From: Hydrogenophaga flava NBRC 102514
Lineage (GTDB): Bacteria > Pseudomonadota > Gammaproteobacteria > Burkholderiales > Burkholderiaceae_C
Length of the DNA: 64,000 nucleotides
Reading direction: 5' to 3'
Assembly (NCBI RefSeq): GCF_001571145.1
Contig: NZ_BCTF01000003.1
Coordinates: 124,001 to 188,000 of the forward strand
The translations under genes were made by a program, and so were the position numbers. Shown here piece by piece: positions 36,465-46,383 of this stretch (within the stretch, counting starts at the first letter, position 1; every line of letters begins with the position of its first letter). The notes under the pieces are model-generated. The model had not been told where the DNA came from, did no database searches, and worked only from the letters and a program-made list of their open reading frames with translations.

Positions 36465-37061
36465 TCAGAAGGTGCGCGTTTCGTTGCGGCTGCCCGCCGC
36501 AATCGACAGTCCCCATTGCGCAAAGGTGATGGTGGAACCGTCGGAGGAACCATTGAAACGAACGCCCAGCGCCTCCTCACCATCGATCCACAGCACCTGG
36601 CTGGTGGTGGCCCCCTGCGACACGGCCACGGGCACCCGCTGGATCACTTCACCCCGGGTCATGCCAGGGCGCAGGGCCAGGAAGGCCTGGTAGAGAGTCC
36701 CGGTCCCGCCACCACCATTGCCCGCGAAGCGGAAGGTGCGCAGATAGGAGCGCCCGGTGGTGCGGTCGGTCCAGCGGGCCGTCGCGATCCGGTCGCCGGA
36801 GAAGGTCACCTCCAGGGTCTCGGTGTCGGTCTCCCAGCGCAGCACCGAGGCCGAGGTGCCGGACACCGGCGCCCGGTTGACCAGGCGCTGCACATCGTCC
36901 CGGGTCATGCCGGCGCGCAGGTCGTTGAAGGCGGTGTAGAGCGGCTGGTCATCGCCGTCGTCGCCACCGCCACAACCGGCCAGCGCCAGCCCGATGCCGG
37001 ACAGCAGACCCAGTCCCAGCTGGCGACGACTCAGTGCGGTATAGCGGAATGGCTTGTTCAT
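36465..37061 (-). CDS. BamE/SmpA-like lipoprotein with two internal repeats
   Basis: 198 residues. Lipoprotein signal with RRQLGLGLLSGIGLALAGC (lipobox LAGC). The mature part has two copies of a BamE/OmlA-like module: LYTAFNDLRAGMTRDDVQRLVNRAP and LYQAFLALRPGMTRGEVIQRVPVAV, each followed by a short beta sheet (VLRWETDTETLEVTFSGDRI; VLWIDGEEALGVRFNGSS). Probably outer-membrane or periplasm facing; role unknown. AGGAGG precedes the ATG. Convergent with the DUF364-like gene, 13 nt apart. Confidence 0.72.
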   Translation of the reverse strand: MNKPFRYTALSRRQLGLGLLSGIGLALAGCGGGDDGDDQPLYTAFNDLRAGMTRDDVQRLVNRAPVSGTSASVLRWETDTETLEVTFSGDRIATARWTDRTTGRSYLRTFRFAGNGGGGTGTLYQAFLALRPGMTRGEVIQRVPVAVSQGATTSQVLWIDGEEALGVRFNGSSDGSTITFAQWGLSIAAGSRNETRTF

Positions 37062-37160
37062 TGTGAATTCCTCCTGATGTATTGATTGGCGTGGCAAGAC
37101 GTCCCGCCACGTCCGGGCCGGATGTTAGCGGCGCCACCGCGAGCCCAGCCGGCGCCTGCA

Positions 37161-37185
37161 AGAAAAAACGGCCCCGAAGGGCCGT
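37161..37185 (-). terminator. Intrinsic terminator of acnB
   Basis: On the minus strand, stem ACGGCCC, UUCG tetraloop, stem GGGCCGT, then a T-run (37168-37161). It lies 26 nt after the acnB stop and closes the mdh-citE-acnB unit. Confidence 0.88.
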
Positions 37186-37210
37186 CTTTCATTCATCGAA
37201 GGGATGCCGA

Positions 37211-39808
37211 TCAGGCCACCGTCTTCGCGGTCTCCACGTACTCCTCGATCTGGTCGAAGTTCATGTACTTGTAGATCTGGTCGGCCTTGGCGGTGACCAC
37301 GCCGGTGGCGGCGAGGTATTCCTCCTTGGTCGGCAGCTTGCCCAGTTTGGACGCCACCGCGGCCAGCTCGGCCGAGCCCAGGAACACGTTGGTGTTCTTG
37401 CCCAGGCGGTTCGGGAAGTTGCGGGTCGAGGTGGAGATCACCGTCGCGCCTTCGCGGACCTGCGCCTGGTTGCCCATGCACAGAGAGCAGCCGGGCATTT
37501 CGGTGCGGGCGCCGGCGGCGCCGAAGTTGGCGTAGTGGCCTTCCTTGGTCAGCTCGGCCGCGTCCATCTTGGTCGGCGGAGCCACCCACAGCTTGACCGG
37601 GATGTCGCGCGCGCCACCCAGCACGGTGGCTGCCGCGCGGAAGTGGCCGATGTTGGTCATGCACGAACCGATGAAGGCTTCGTCGATCTTGGTGCCGGCG
37701 ACTTCGGACAGGAACTTGGCGTCGTCCGGGTCGTTCGGGCAGCAGACGATGGGCTCGGTGATGTCGGCCAGGTCGATCTCGATCACGGCGGCGTATTCGG
37801 CGTCCTTGTCGGCTTCGAGCAGCTCGGGCTTGGCCAGCCAGCCTTCGACCTTCTCGATGCGGCGCGCCAGCGTCTTCGCGTCGGCGTACCCGTCGGCGAT
37901 CATGTTCTTCATCAGAACCACGTTCGACTTCAGGTATTCCTGCACCGGCTCCTTGTTGAGCTTGATGGTGCAGCCGGCGGCCGAGCGTTCGGCGGAAGCG
38001 TCGGAGAGTTCGAAGGCCTGTTCCACCTTCAGGTCGGGCAGACCTTCGATTTCCAGGATGCGACCCGAGAAGATGTTCTTCTTGCCGGCCTTGGCCACGG
38101 TCAGCAGACCGGCCTTGATGGCGTACAGGGGGATCGCGTGCACCAGGTCGCGCAGGGTGACGCCGGGCTGCATCTGGCCCTTGAAGCGCACCAGCACCGA
38201 CTCGGGCATGTCCAGCGGCATCACGCCGGTGGCGGCGCCGAAGGCCACCAGGCCGGAGCCGGCCGGGAAGGAAATGCCGATCGGGAAACGGGTGTGCGAG
38301 TCACCGCCGGTGCCCACGGTGTCGGGCAGCAGCAGGCGGTTGAGCCAGCTGTGGATCACGCCGTCGCCCGGGCGCAGCGAGACGCCGCCGCGGCTGCTGA
38401 TGAAGGCCGGCAGCTCGCGGTGGGTCTTCACGTCGACCGGCTTCGGGTAGGCGGCGGTGTGGCAGAAGGACTGCATCACCAGGTCGGCCGAGAAGCCCAG
38501 GCAGGCCAGGTCCTTCAGCTCGTCGCGGGTCATCGGGCCCGTCGTGTCCTGCGAGCCGACGGTCGTCATCTTGGGCTCGCAGTAGGTACCGGGGCGCACG
38601 CCCTGGCCTTCCGGCAGGCCGACAGCGCGACCGACCATCTTCTGCGCCAGCGTGAAACCGGCCTTGGTCTCGGCAGGGGCTTGCGGCAGTCGGAACAGCG
38701 TGCTGGCGGGCAGGCCCAGGAACTCGCGCGCCTTGGCGGTCAGCGAGCGGCCGATGATCAGGTTGATGCGGCCGCCGGCGCGCACTTCGTCGAACAGCAC
38801 ATCGCTGCGCAGCTTGAACTCGGTGACGGTCTCGCCGTTCTTGACGATCTTGCCGTCGTAGGGCATGACTTCAATGACGTCGCCCATCTCCAGCTTGCTC
38901 ACGTCCACTTCGATCGGCAGCGCGCCGGAGTCTTCCTGCGTGTTGAAGAAGATCGGGGCAATCTTGCCGCCCAGCGTGACGCCGCCAAAGCGCTTGTTCG
39001 GCACAAACGGGATGTCCTGGCCGGTGGCCCAGATCACGCTGTTGGTGGCCGACTTGCGCGAAGAACCGGTGCCGACCACGTCGCCCACATAGGCCACGAG
39101 GTTGCCCTTCTTCTTCAGGTCTTCGATGAACTGCATCGGGCCGCGCTTGCCGTCTTCTTCCGGCTTGAAGGCCGCGTCGGGGCGCGTGTTCTTCAGCATC
39201 GCCAGGTAGTGCATCGGAATGTCCGGGCGGCTCCAGGCGTCGGGCGCGGGCGAGAGGTCGTCGGTGTTGGTCTCGCCAGGCACCTTGAAAACGGTGACTG
39301 TGATGCTCTTGGGCACTTCGGGACGGGTGGTGAACCACTCGGCGTCGGCCCACGACTGCATGACTTCCTTGGCCTTGGCGTTGCCGGCCTTGGCCTTCTC
39401 GGCGACGTCGTTGAAGAAGTCGAACATCAGCAGGGTCTTCTTCAGACCTTCGGCGGCCACACCCGCCACTTCGGCGTCGTCCAGCAGCTCGATCAGCGGG
39501 TGCACGTTGTAGCCACCCACCATGGTGCCGAGCAGCTCGGTGGCCTTGGCCTTGGAGATCAGGCCGACCTGGATGTCACCGTGGGCCACGGCGGCCAGGA
39601 ACGAGGCCTTGACCTTGGCGGCGTCGTCCACGCCCGGCGGCACGCGGTGCGTCAGCAGGTCCAGCAGGAAGGCGTCCTCACCGGCGGGCGGGTTCTTGAT
39701 CAGTTCGATCAGGGCAGCGACCTGCTTGGCATCGAGTGGCAGCGGGGGGATGCCCAGGGCGGCGCGTTCAGCGACGTGGGCGCGGTAGTCGGTCAGGAAG
39801 GTCGACAT
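37211..39808 (-). CDS. acnB: Aconitate hydratase B
   Basis: Main TCA-cycle aconitase type in proteobacteria, also 2-methylisocitrate dehydratase in some. 865 residues, exactly the family size. N-terminal HEAT-like domain ([32 protein letters not shown]), then [15 protein letters not shown] in the swivel domain, and the cluster ligands in [14 protein letters not shown] and [12 protein letters not shown]. Start at 39808 has GGAG 8 nt upstream; an ATG at 39853 overlapping the citE-like stop lacks a Shine-Dalgarno. Last gene of mdh-citE-acnB. Confidence 0.95.
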   Translation of the reverse strand: MSTFLTDYRAHVAERAALGIPPLPLDAKQVAALIELIKNPPAGEDAFLLDLLTHRVPPGVDDAAKVKASFLAAVAHGDIQVGLISKAKATELLGTMVGGYNVHPLIELLDDAEVAGVAAEGLKKTLLMFDFFNDVAEKAKAGNAKAKEVMQSWADAEWFTTRPEVPKSITVTVFKVPGETNTDDLSPAPDAWSRPDIPMHYLAMLKNTRPDAAFKPEEDGKRGPMQFIEDLKKKGNLVAYVGDVVGTGSSRKSATNSVIWATGQDIPFVPNKRFGGVTLGGKIAPIFFNTQEDSGALPIEVDVSKLEMGDVIEVMPYDGKIVKNGETVTEFKLRSDVLFDEVRAGGRINLIIGRSLTAKAREFLGLPASTLFRLPQAPAETKAGFTLAQKMVGRAVGLPEGQGVRPGTYCEPKMTTVGSQDTTGPMTRDELKDLACLGFSADLVMQSFCHTAAYPKPVDVKTHRELPAFISSRGGVSLRPGDGVIHSWLNRLLLPDTVGTGGDSHTRFPIGISFPAGSGLVAFGAATGVMPLDMPESVLVRFKGQMQPGVTLRDLVHAIPLYAIKAGLLTVAKAGKKNIFSGRILEIEGLPDLKVEQAFELSDASAERSAAGCTIKLNKEPVQEYLKSNVVLMKNMIADGYADAKTLARRIEKVEGWLAKPELLEADKDAEYAAVIEIDLADITEPIVCCPNDPDDAKFLSEVAGTKIDEAFIGSCMTNIGHFRAAATVLGGARDIPVKLWVAPPTKMDAAELTKEGHYANFGAAGARTEMPGCSLCMGNQAQVREGATVISTSTRNFPNRLGKNTNVFLGSAELAAVASKLGKLPTKEEYLAATGVVTAKADQIYKYMNFDQIEEYVETAKTVA

Positions 39809-39849
39809 GGCGTTCTCCGGTGGGGTGGGTGATGGTTGGTCTTCGAAAG

Positions 39850-40833
39850 TCATGCAAGAAACCAGCCACGCACAGTCTCGGGCAGGGCATGCCCGGTCTG
39901 GTGCGCGCGCTCGATCACTTGCCAGTAATAGCGGTAGCTGGCGCGGTCGTGCAGCCGGCCTTCGTGCTGCACCGGCGCCCAGTCGGCGGCCTCGGCGCGT
40001 TCGACGATGGCCAGCGCGGTGTCAATTTCCGCCTCGGTCGGTGAAAAGGCCGTGACGATGGGCCTGATCTGGTCCGGGTGGATGCTCCACATGCGGGTGT
40101 AGCCCAGCTCGGTCGCAGCTTTGCGCGCTGCATTCTGCAGCGCGGCCAGGTCCTTGAACTCGGTCACCACGTTGTGCGAAGGCACTTTGCCGTGCGCGTG
40201 ACAGGCAGCGGCCATCTCGATCTTGGCGCGCAGCACGTGCGGGTGGCTGAACTGGCCTTCGAGGGTCATGGCCGTGGCGGGGATCGCCCCACCGTGGGCC
40301 GAGACGAAGTCCATCAGTCCGAAGCTCAGCGACGCGACGCGAGGATGCGCAGCGATGTCGAACGAACGGTGCACCGCAGCGGGCGACTCGATCAGCACGT
40401 GCAGCGGCAGCGCGGTGGCACCGGCGGCGTTCATTGCGGCCACTGCGCGCTCCACATCGGCCGGCGACTCGACCTTGGGCACCATCAGGTGGCACAGGCG
40501 CGCACCGGCGCGGCCCGCGATGGTCGCCACATCGGCGTCGAAATGGGGATGGTCCACCGGGTGGACCCGGACGGCGACGCGGGCACCCGCTGGTGCGCCC
40601 TGCGCCAACTCGGTGACCAGGGCCGCGTGCTCGGCCTCACCACCGACGGGCGCCCCGTCTTCGCAGTCCAGCGTGACATCGAAGACGCAGGCGCCGAACT
40701 CGGCACTCAGTTCGGCCTGCAGCTGCAGGCTCTTCCTCATCCGCGCCTCGACACCGCTGTAGTGGTCGCAGACCGGCAATGCAAATGCACCGGCCTGGGC
40801 CCCAGCAAGGATGTCGCGCGGGTGAGGTTTCAC
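39850..40833 (-). CDS. HpcH/HpaI aldolase/CitE-like CoA-ester lyase
   Basis: 327 residues, TIM barrel. Mg-binding and catalytic motifs typical of malyl-CoA/citramalyl-CoA lyases: [40 protein letters not shown] and [18 protein letters not shown], and [21 protein letters not shown] start 23 nt after mdh. In Burkholderiales a gene of this type regularly sits between mdh and acnB; it is annotated as CoA-ester lyase, and malyl-CoA or citramalyl-CoA cleavage is the likely reaction. The exact substrate is not decidable here. Confidence 0.85.
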   Translation of the reverse strand: MKPHPRDILAGAQAGAFALPVCDHYSGVEARMRKSLQLQAELSAEFGACVFDVTLDCEDGAPVGGEAEHAALVTELAQGAPAGARVAVRVHPVDHPHFDADVATIAGRAGARLCHLMVPKVESPADVERAVAAMNAAGATALPLHVLIESPAAVHRSFDIAAHPRVASLSFGLMDFVSAHGGAIPATAMTLEGQFSHPHVLRAKIEMAAACHAHGKVPSHNVVTEFKDLAALQNAARKAATELGYTRMWSIHPDQIRPIVTAFSPTEAEIDTALAIVERAEAADWAPVQHEGRLHDRASYRYYWQVIERAHQTGHALPETVRGWFLA

Positions 40834-40856
40834 GGAGTTACCAGGCGGTTACCAGC

Positions 40857-41843
40857 TCAGAGCAGGTGCTTGACGCCGTCCTTCTCACCTTCCAGCTCGG
40901 CCAGGGTCTTGTTGATGCACTCTTGCGAGAAGGCGTCGATGGGCAGGCCTTCGACGATCTTGTACTCGCCGCCTTCGCAGGTGACGGGGTAGCCGAACAT
41001 CACTTCAGCCGGAATGCCGTACTCGCCCTTGGACGGGATGCCCATGGTGACCCACTTGCCGTTGGTGCCCAGGGCCCAGTCGCGCATGTGGTCGATGGCG
41101 GCGTTGGCGGCCGAAGCAGCCGACGACAGGCCGCGGGCGGCGATGATGGCAGCGCCGCGCTTGCCCACGGTCGGCAGGAAGGTGTTGGCGTTCCAGTCGT
41201 GGTCGTTAATGGTGTCCTTGACGCTCTTGCCGTTCACGGTAGCGAAACGGTAGTCGGCGTACATGGTGGGCGAGTGGTTGCCCCACACGGCCAGCTTCTC
41301 GATGTCGCCGACGGCGCAGCCGATCTTGGCGGCGATCTGCGAGGCAGCGCGGTTGTGGTCCAGGCGCAGCATGGCGGTGAAGTTCTTGGCCGGCAGGTCC
41401 GGGGCCGACTTCATGGCGATGTAGGCGTTGGTGTTGGCGGGGTTGCCGACCACCAGCACGCGCACATTGCGCGAGGCCACGGCGTTCAGGGCCTTGCCCT
41501 GGGCGGTGAAGATCTGGGCGTTGGCGGCCAGCAGGTCGGCGCGCTCCATGCCGGGGCCACGGGGACGGGCGCCGACCAGCAGGGCGTAGTCGGTGTCCTT
41601 GAAGGCGGTCATCGGGTCGGAGTGGGCTTCGATGCCGGCCAGCAGCGGGAAGGCACAGTCTTCCAGTTCCATGATCACGCCCTTGAGCGCGTTCTGGGCC
41701 TTCTCGTCCGGAATTTCCAGCAGTTGCAGGATCACGGGCTGGTCCTTGCCCAGCATTTCGCCGGAGGCGATGCGGAACAGCAGGGCGTAACCGATCTGAC
41801 CTGCGGCACCGGTGACGGCAACACGGACGGGCTTCTTGCTCAT
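40857..41843 (-). CDS. mdh: Malate dehydrogenase
   Basis: NAD-dependent oxidation of malate to oxaloacetate. 328 residues. NAD site [22 protein letters not shown] (11-32), [22 protein letters not shown] with substrate arginines, [22 protein letters not shown], and catalytic His in [12 protein letters not shown]. This is the cytosolic-MDH-like type of betaproteobacteria. It has a promoter candidate at 41914-41943 and is divergent from gntR. First gene of mdh-citE-acnB. Confidence 0.96.
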   Translation of the reverse strand: MSKKPVRVAVTGAAGQIGYALLFRIASGEMLGKDQPVILQLLEIPDEKAQNALKGVIMELEDCAFPLLAGIEAHSDPMTAFKDTDYALLVGARPRGPGMERADLLAANAQIFTAQGKALNAVASRNVRVLVVGNPANTNAYIAMKSAPDLPAKNFTAMLRLDHNRAASQIAAKIGCAVGDIEKLAVWGNHSPTMYADYRFATVNGKSVKDTINDHDWNANTFLPTVGKRGAAIIAARGLSSAASAANAAIDHMRDWALGTNGKWVTMGIPSKGEYGIPAEVMFGYPVTCEGGEYKIVEGLPIDAFSQECINKTLAELEGEKDGVKHLL

Positions 41844-41913
41844 GGTGAAAACTCCAGAAGGGACATTGGAAAGTTGAAAAATCGGGGGGGCGTGACCCCT
41901 TGGACAGCCCGCG

Positions 41914-41943
41914 AGTGTACCCGCGTAAACCCGTAGGCGTCAA
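41914..41943 (-). promoter_or_regulatory. Candidate mdh promoter
   Basis: On the minus strand, -35 TTGACG (41943-41938), 18-nt spacer, -10 TACACT (41919-41914), leaving a leader of about 65 nt to the mdh ATG. The palindrome at 41955-41966 lies 11 nt upstream of the -35. Confidence 0.5.
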
Positions 41944-41944
41944 T

Positions 41945-41972
41945 TTGTCTTATGTCTTATATAAGATATGAT
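41945..41972 (+). promoter_or_regulatory. gntR promoter with palindromic operator candidate
   Basis: -35 TTGTCT (41945-41950), 16-nt spacer, -10 TATGAT (41967-41972). The spacer ends with the perfect palindrome TCTTATATAAGA (41955-41966), directly abutting the -10. The 15-mer GTCTTATATAAGATA (41954-41968) recurs in the DUF3579 promoter at 10724-10710 in the same place relative to its -10. TGTCTTAT is also repeated directly just before it. Confidence 0.65.
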
Positions 41973-42032
41973 TGCACACTCAAAATAGCGGGCCACGGCG
42001 TTGGGTCATTCGCCCGCTCACCCACCGACACC

Positions 42033-42857
42033 ATGGCCTCCGCACATCCTTCGCAGCCCGACCTGTCCCCGGAGGACCCGCGTGCCCCCGCCGATGCGGC
42101 AGGCACCGAATCGGCAGCGCTTCTTCAACCGACACCGGCCTTCAGCCCCCTGTACCAGCAGATCAAGTCGCTGATCCTGCGCAGCCTGCAGGCGGGTGAA
42201 TGGAAGCCGGGGGACATGATCCCCAGCGAATTCGACCTGGCCGCCCGCTTCCGCGTGAGCCAAGGCACGGTGCGCAAGGCCATCGACGAGCTCGCCACCG
42301 ACAACCTGCTGGTGCGCCGCCAGGGCAAGGGCACCTTCGTCGCCACCCACGCCGAACAGCACATCCAGTACCGCTTCCTGCGCGTGCTGCCCGACGCGAG
42401 CGCGCCGGAAGCCCAGGGCCCGGCCGAGCGTCGCATCATCGAATGCCGCCGCCTGCGCGGTCCGGCCGAGGTGGCCAGGCAACTCGACCTCAAGGGCGGC
42501 GACTCATTGGTGCAGGTCCGGCGGGTGCTGTCTTTCTCCGGCACACCCGCGATCCTGGAAGACATCTGGCTGCCCGGCACACCATTCAAAGGACTGAGCC
42601 TGGAAACGCTCTCCAGCGACAAGGGCCCCATGTACGCCCTGTTCGAAACACAGTTTGGCGTGCGCATGGTGCGCGCCACCGAAAAGATCAAGGCGGTGGC
42701 CGCCGATGCCGACGCCGCCGCACTGCTGGGGGTCGAAGTGGGTCACCCGCTGCTGAGCGTGGAACGGCTGGCCTACACCTACAACGACGTGCCGATGGAA
42801 CTGCGGCGCGGGCTCTACCGAACCGAAACCCGGCACTACCACAACGAACTGAACTGA
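42033..42857 (+). CDS. GntR/HutC-family transcriptional regulator
   Basis: 274 residues from the ATG at 42033. An N-terminal Ala/Pro-rich tail of about 40 residues precedes the winged HTH (PLYQQIKSLILRSLQAGEWKPGDMIPSEFDLAARFRVSQGTVRKAIDELATDNLLVRRQGKGTFVA). The C-terminal UTRA effector domain ends VGHPLLSVERLAYTYNDVPMELRRGLYRTETRHY. Located between mdh and sdhC, it likely controls the divergent TCA operons and itself through the palindrome at 41955. The effector may be a TCA intermediate (inference). Confidence 0.9.
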   Translation: MASAHPSQPDLSPEDPRAPADAAGTESAALLQPTPAFSPLYQQIKSLILRSLQAGEWKPGDMIPSEFDLAARFRVSQGTVRKAIDELATDNLLVRRQGKGTFVATHAEQHIQYRFLRVLPDASAPEAQGPAERRIIECRRLRGPAEVARQLDLKGGDSLVQVRRVLSFSGTPAILEDIWLPGTPFKGLSLETLSSDKGPMYALFETQFGVRMVRATEKIKAVAADADAAALLGVEVGHPLLSVERLAYTYNDVPMELRRGLYRTETRHYHNELN

Positions 42858-42923
42858 GTCGCCAACGCGCCGGAGCACGACACATCAAGGCCAGATGTCA
42901 GGCTTGGGTATGCTGCGTTGCAA

Positions 42924-42969
42924 TAGAATTTGAAGGTTTGTAATCCGGGTTACCACCGAGTTACAAGCC
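42924..42969 (+). promoter_or_regulatory. Candidate sdhC promoter -10 and leader inverted repeat
   Basis: TAGAAT (42924-42929) is a -10 candidate without a clear -35. Just downstream, GGTTTGTAA (42935-42943) and TTACAAGCC (42961-42969) form an 8-of-9 inverted repeat 17 nt apart, enclosing a smaller GTAA/TTAC repeat. It is inside the sdhC leader and could be an operator or an RNA stem. Confidence 0.35.
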
Positions 42970-43010
42970 ACCCTTCCAACCCCGAACCCCCACGGAAGAA
43001 AGCTCCCACC

Positions 43011-43442
43011 ATGACCGAGTTGACCAAGAAGCGGCCCGAGTTCCGCAACATCAACGCCTTCAAGGACCTGACCACCTACCGCCTGCCCCTGGCCGGCTGG
43101 GTGTCGATCCTGCACCGTGCCAGCGGCGGCCTGATGTTCATCCTGCTGCCCCTGATCGTCTGGCTGTTCGACACCTCGGTGTCGTCCGAAATCTCCTACG
43201 AACGTTTCAGCGCAGCCTTCTCGGGCGGCATCGGCTTTGTTCCCGGCTGGCTGTTCAAGCTGGTGGTGCTGGCCATCATCTGGGCCTACCTGCACCACCT
43301 GATCGCCGGCCTGCGCCACCTCTACATGGACGTCAACCATGCCGTGAGCAAGGAATTCGGCAAGTCCTCCGCCATCGTGACACTGGTGCTGTCGATCGGG
43401 CTGACGCTGGTCCTCGGCGCCAAGCTGTTCGGCCTGTACTGA
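43011..43442 (+). CDS. sdhC: Succinate dehydrogenase cytochrome b556 subunit SdhC
   Basis: Membrane anchor of complex II, binding haem b and quinone. 143 residues, three transmembrane helices (about 30-52, 78-102, 118-140). SdhC signature RPEFRNINAFKDLTTYRLPLAGWVSILHRASGGLMF with the conserved S-H-R quinone/haem region, and HHLIAGLRHLYMDV containing the haem-ligand His candidate. First of sdhCDAB. Confidence 0.93.
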   Translation: MTELTKKRPEFRNINAFKDLTTYRLPLAGWVSILHRASGGLMFILLPLIVWLFDTSVSSEISYERFSAAFSGGIGFVPGWLFKLVVLAIIWAYLHHLIAGLRHLYMDVNHAVSKEFGKSSAIVTLVLSIGLTLVLGAKLFGLY

Positions 43443-43465
43443 TCCCGCGAAAGAAGGAAACCAAC

Positions 43466-43831
43466 ATGTCCGTCAACTACGGTTCCAAACGCGTCGTCAC
43501 CGGCGCCCACTACGGGCTGCGCGACTGGCTCGCCCAACGCATCACCGGCGCGCTCTTCGCCCTGCTGACCCTCATCGTGCTGGCCAAGGTGCTGCTCACC
43601 AGCGGTCCTCTGGGCTACGAGGGCTGGGCGGGCATCTTCGCCCCGCAATGGATGAAGGCGCTGACCTTCGCAGTCTTCATCGCCATCGCCTATCACATCT
43701 GGATCGGCATGCGCGACATCTGGATGGACTACGTCAAGCCCACGGGCATCCGTCTGGCACTGCACATCTTCACCATCGTCTGGCTCGTGGCCTGCCTGGG
43801 CTGGGCTGTTCAAGTTCTCTGGAGACTCTGA
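43466..43831 (+). CDS. sdhD: Succinate dehydrogenase hydrophobic anchor SdhD
   Basis: 121 residues, three transmembrane helices. VTGAHYGLRDWLAQRITGALFALLTLIVL is the N-terminal SdhD signature; AYHIWIGMRDIWMDYVKPTGIRLALHIFTIVWLVACLGWAVQVLW carries the haem-ligand His candidate and a conserved Asp. Follows sdhC by 23 nt and precedes sdhA by 3 nt. Confidence 0.93.
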   Translation: MSVNYGSKRVVTGAHYGLRDWLAQRITGALFALLTLIVLAKVLLTSGPLGYEGWAGIFAPQWMKALTFAVFIAIAYHIWIGMRDIWMDYVKPTGIRLALHIFTIVWLVACLGWAVQVLWRL

Positions 43832-43834
43832 TCC

Positions 43835-45637
43835 ATGACCACCACCGCATCCCTTTCCAAGCGCAAGTTCGACGTGGTCATCGTCGGGGCCGGCGGCTCC
43901 GGCATGCGTGCCTCCCTGCAGCTGGCCCGCGCCGGCCTCAAGGTGGCCGTGCTCTCCAAGGTCTTCCCCACCCGCTCGCACACTGTGGCGGCGCAGGGCG
44001 GCGTGTCCGCCTCGCTGGGCAACATGAGCGAAGACAGCTGGGAATACCACTTCTACGACACCGTCAAAGGCTCCGACTGGCTCGGCGACCAGGACGCCAT
44101 CGAGTTCATGTGCCGTGAAGCACCCAAGGTCGTGTACGAGCTGGAACACTTCGGCATGCCGTTCGACCGCAACCCCGACGGCACCATCTACCAGCGTCCG
44201 TTCGGCGGCCACACCGCCAACTACGGCGAAAAGCCGGTGCAGCGCGCCTGCGCCGCGGCCGACCGCACCGGCCACGCCATGCTGCACACGCTCTACCAGG
44301 CCAACGTGTCCGCCAAAACCACCTTCTTCGTGGAATGGATGGCGCTGGACCTGATCCGCGATGCCTCCGGTGACTGCGTGGGCGTGACCGCCCTCGAAAT
44401 GGAAACCGGCGACACCTACGTGCTGGAAGCCAAGACCGTGCTGCTGGCCACCGGTGGTGCCGGCCGCATCTTCCAGTCCTCCACCAACGCCTTCATCAAC
44501 ACCGGCGACGGCCTGGGCATGGCCGCCCGCGCCGGTATCGCGCTGCAGGACATGGAGTTCTGGCAGTTCCACCCCACCGGCGTCGCCGGCGCAGGCGTGC
44601 TGCTGACCGAAGGCTGCCGCGGCGAAGGCGCCATCCTGCTCAACAGCAACGGCGAACGTTTCATGGAACGTTATGCCCCCACGTTGAAGGACCTGGCGCC
44701 GCGCGACTTCGTGTCCCGCTGCATGGGCCAGGAAATCCTGGAAGGCCGTGGCTGTGGTCCCAACAAGGACTACATCCACATGAAGCTGGACCACCTGGGA
44801 GCCGACACCATCCACAAGCGCCTGCCCTCGGTGTACGAGATCGGCGTGAACTTCGCCAACGTCGACGTGACGCGCGAGCCGATCCCGGTCGTGCCCACCA
44901 TCCACTACCAGATGGGCGGCATCCCGACCAACATCCACGGTCAGGTGGTCGAGCGCGCCAACGGTGAAGACCGTCCGGTCAACGGCCTCTACGCGGTGGG
45001 CGAATGCTCCTGCGTGTCGGTGCACGGAGCCAACCGCCTGGGCACCAACTCGCTGCTGGACCTGCTGGTGTTCGGCAAGGCCGCCGGCAACCACATCATC
45101 GCCAACGTCAACCCCAAGCAGGAACACAAGGACCTGCCCAAGGACGCCGCCGACAAGACCCTGGCCCGCCTGGCCCGCCTGGACAACGCCAAGAACGGCG
45201 AATACGCCCAGGACGTCGCCAACGACATGCGTTCGATCATGCAGGAACACGCTGGCGTGTTCCGTGCGCAAGACAAGATGGACGCTGGCGTGCAGAAGAT
45301 CAACGCCCTGCGCGACCGTGTCGCCGCCATCGGTCTGAAGGACAACTCCAAGGTGTTCAACACGGCGCGCATCGAAGCGCTGGAAGTCGAGAACCTGATG
45401 GAAGCTGCCCAGGCCACCATGACCAGCGCGGCCGCCCGCAAGGAATGCCGCGGCGCCCACCTGGTGCGCGACTACGAGCACGACGTCAACCACCCGACCT
45501 GCCCGCTGGGCCGCAACGACGCCGAGTGGATGAAGCACACCCTGTGGTACCAGGACGGCAACAAGCTGGACTACAAGCCGGTGCGCATGAAGCCCCTGAC
45601 GGCCGAGACGGTTCCGCCCAAGCCACGCACCTTCTGA
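43835..45637 (+). CDS. sdhA: Succinate dehydrogenase flavoprotein subunit SdhA
   Basis: Catalytic subunit oxidising succinate to fumarate, covalent FAD. 600 residues. FAD fold VVIVGAGGSGMRASLQLARAG, covalent FAD His49 in FPTRSHTVAAQGG, active-site stretch FHPTGVAGAGVLLTEGCRGEGA, and GECSCVSVHGANRLGTNSLLDLLVFGKAAG. C-terminal region normal. SdhE, which helps FAD attachment, is encoded downstream. Confidence 0.97.
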   Translation: MTTTASLSKRKFDVVIVGAGGSGMRASLQLARAGLKVAVLSKVFPTRSHTVAAQGGVSASLGNMSEDSWEYHFYDTVKGSDWLGDQDAIEFMCREAPKVVYELEHFGMPFDRNPDGTIYQRPFGGHTANYGEKPVQRACAAADRTGHAMLHTLYQANVSAKTTFFVEWMALDLIRDASGDCVGVTALEMETGDTYVLEAKTVLLATGGAGRIFQSSTNAFINTGDGLGMAARAGIALQDMEFWQFHPTGVAGAGVLLTEGCRGEGAILLNSNGERFMERYAPTLKDLAPRDFVSRCMGQEILEGRGCGPNKDYIHMKLDHLGADTIHKRLPSVYEIGVNFANVDVTREPIPVVPTIHYQMGGIPTNIHGQVVERANGEDRPVNGLYAVGECSCVSVHGANRLGTNSLLDLLVFGKAAGNHIIANVNPKQEHKDLPKDAADKTLARLARLDNAKNGEYAQDVANDMRSIMQEHAGVFRAQDKMDAGVQKINALRDRVAAIGLKDNSKVFNTARIEALEVENLMEAAQATMTSAAARKECRGAHLVRDYEHDVNHPTCPLGRNDAEWMKHTLWYQDGNKLDYKPVRMKPLTAETVPPKPRTF

Positions 45638-45668
45638 CCGGAATCAGCGAACACAAGGACACTGAAAA

Positions 45669-46373
45669 ATGGCACAACGCACTTTCAAGATCTACCGCTA
45701 CGACCCGGACAAGGACGCCAAGCCGTACATGCAGACCATCCAGGTCGAACTGGACGGCACCGAGCGCATGCTGCTGGACGCCCTGGTCAAGCTCAAGGCC
45801 GTGGACCCCACGCTGTCGTTCCGCCGCTCCTGCCGCGAAGGCGTGTGCGGTTCGGACGCCATGAACATCAATGGCAAGAACGGCCTGGCCTGCCTGACCA
45901 ACCTGAACACGCTCAAGGGCGACATCGTCCTCAAGCCGCTGCCCGGCCTGCCGGTGGTGCGCGACCTGATCGTGGACATGACGCTGTTCTTCAAGCAGTA
46001 CCACTCGATCAAGCCCTACCTGATCAACGAGACCCCGGCGCCCGAGCGCGAGCGCCTTCAGAGCCCCGAGGAGCGCGAAGAGCTCAACGGTCTGTACGAG
46101 TGCATCCTCTGCGCCAGCTGCTCGACCAGCTGCCCCAGCTTCTGGTGGAACCCCGACAAGTTTGTTGGCCCCGCCGGGCTGCTGCAGGCCTACCGCTTCA
46201 TCGCCGACAGCCGCGACCAGGCCACCAGCGAGCGTCTGGACAACCTGGAAGACCCGTACCGCCTGTTCCGTTGCCACACCATCATGAACTGTGTGGACGT
46301 CTGCCCCAAGAGCCTGAACCCGACGAAGGCCATTGGCAAGATCAAGGAACTGATGGTGCGCCGCGCCGTCTGA
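45669..46373 (+). CDS. sdhB: Succinate dehydrogenase iron-sulfur subunit SdhB
   Basis: 234 residues carrying the three Fe-S clusters: the [2Fe-2S] ligands in [22 protein letters not shown], the [4Fe-4S] ligands in [16 protein letters not shown], and the [3Fe-4S] ligands in [13 protein letters not shown]. Transfers electrons from SdhA to quinone. 31 nt after sdhA. Confidence 0.97.
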   Translation: MAQRTFKIYRYDPDKDAKPYMQTIQVELDGTERMLLDALVKLKAVDPTLSFRRSCREGVCGSDAMNINGKNGLACLTNLNTLKGDIVLKPLPGLPVVRDLIVDMTLFFKQYHSIKPYLINETPAPERERLQSPEEREELNGLYECILCASCSTSCPSFWWNPDKFVGPAGLLQAYRFIADSRDQATSERLDNLEDPYRLFRCHTIMNCVDVCPKSLNPTKAIGKIKELMVRRAV

Positions 46374-46383
46374 TCCCGCGTTT

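Noticed and set aside
37082..39832. 916-residue open frame opposite acnB
   Set aside because: Same kind of GC-rich shadow; it would also run through the acnB terminator and promoter region.
43322..45538. 738-residue open frame opposite sdhCDA
   Set aside because: Antisense shadow of sdhD/sdhA; repetitive Val/His/Gly-rich product without recognisable domains.
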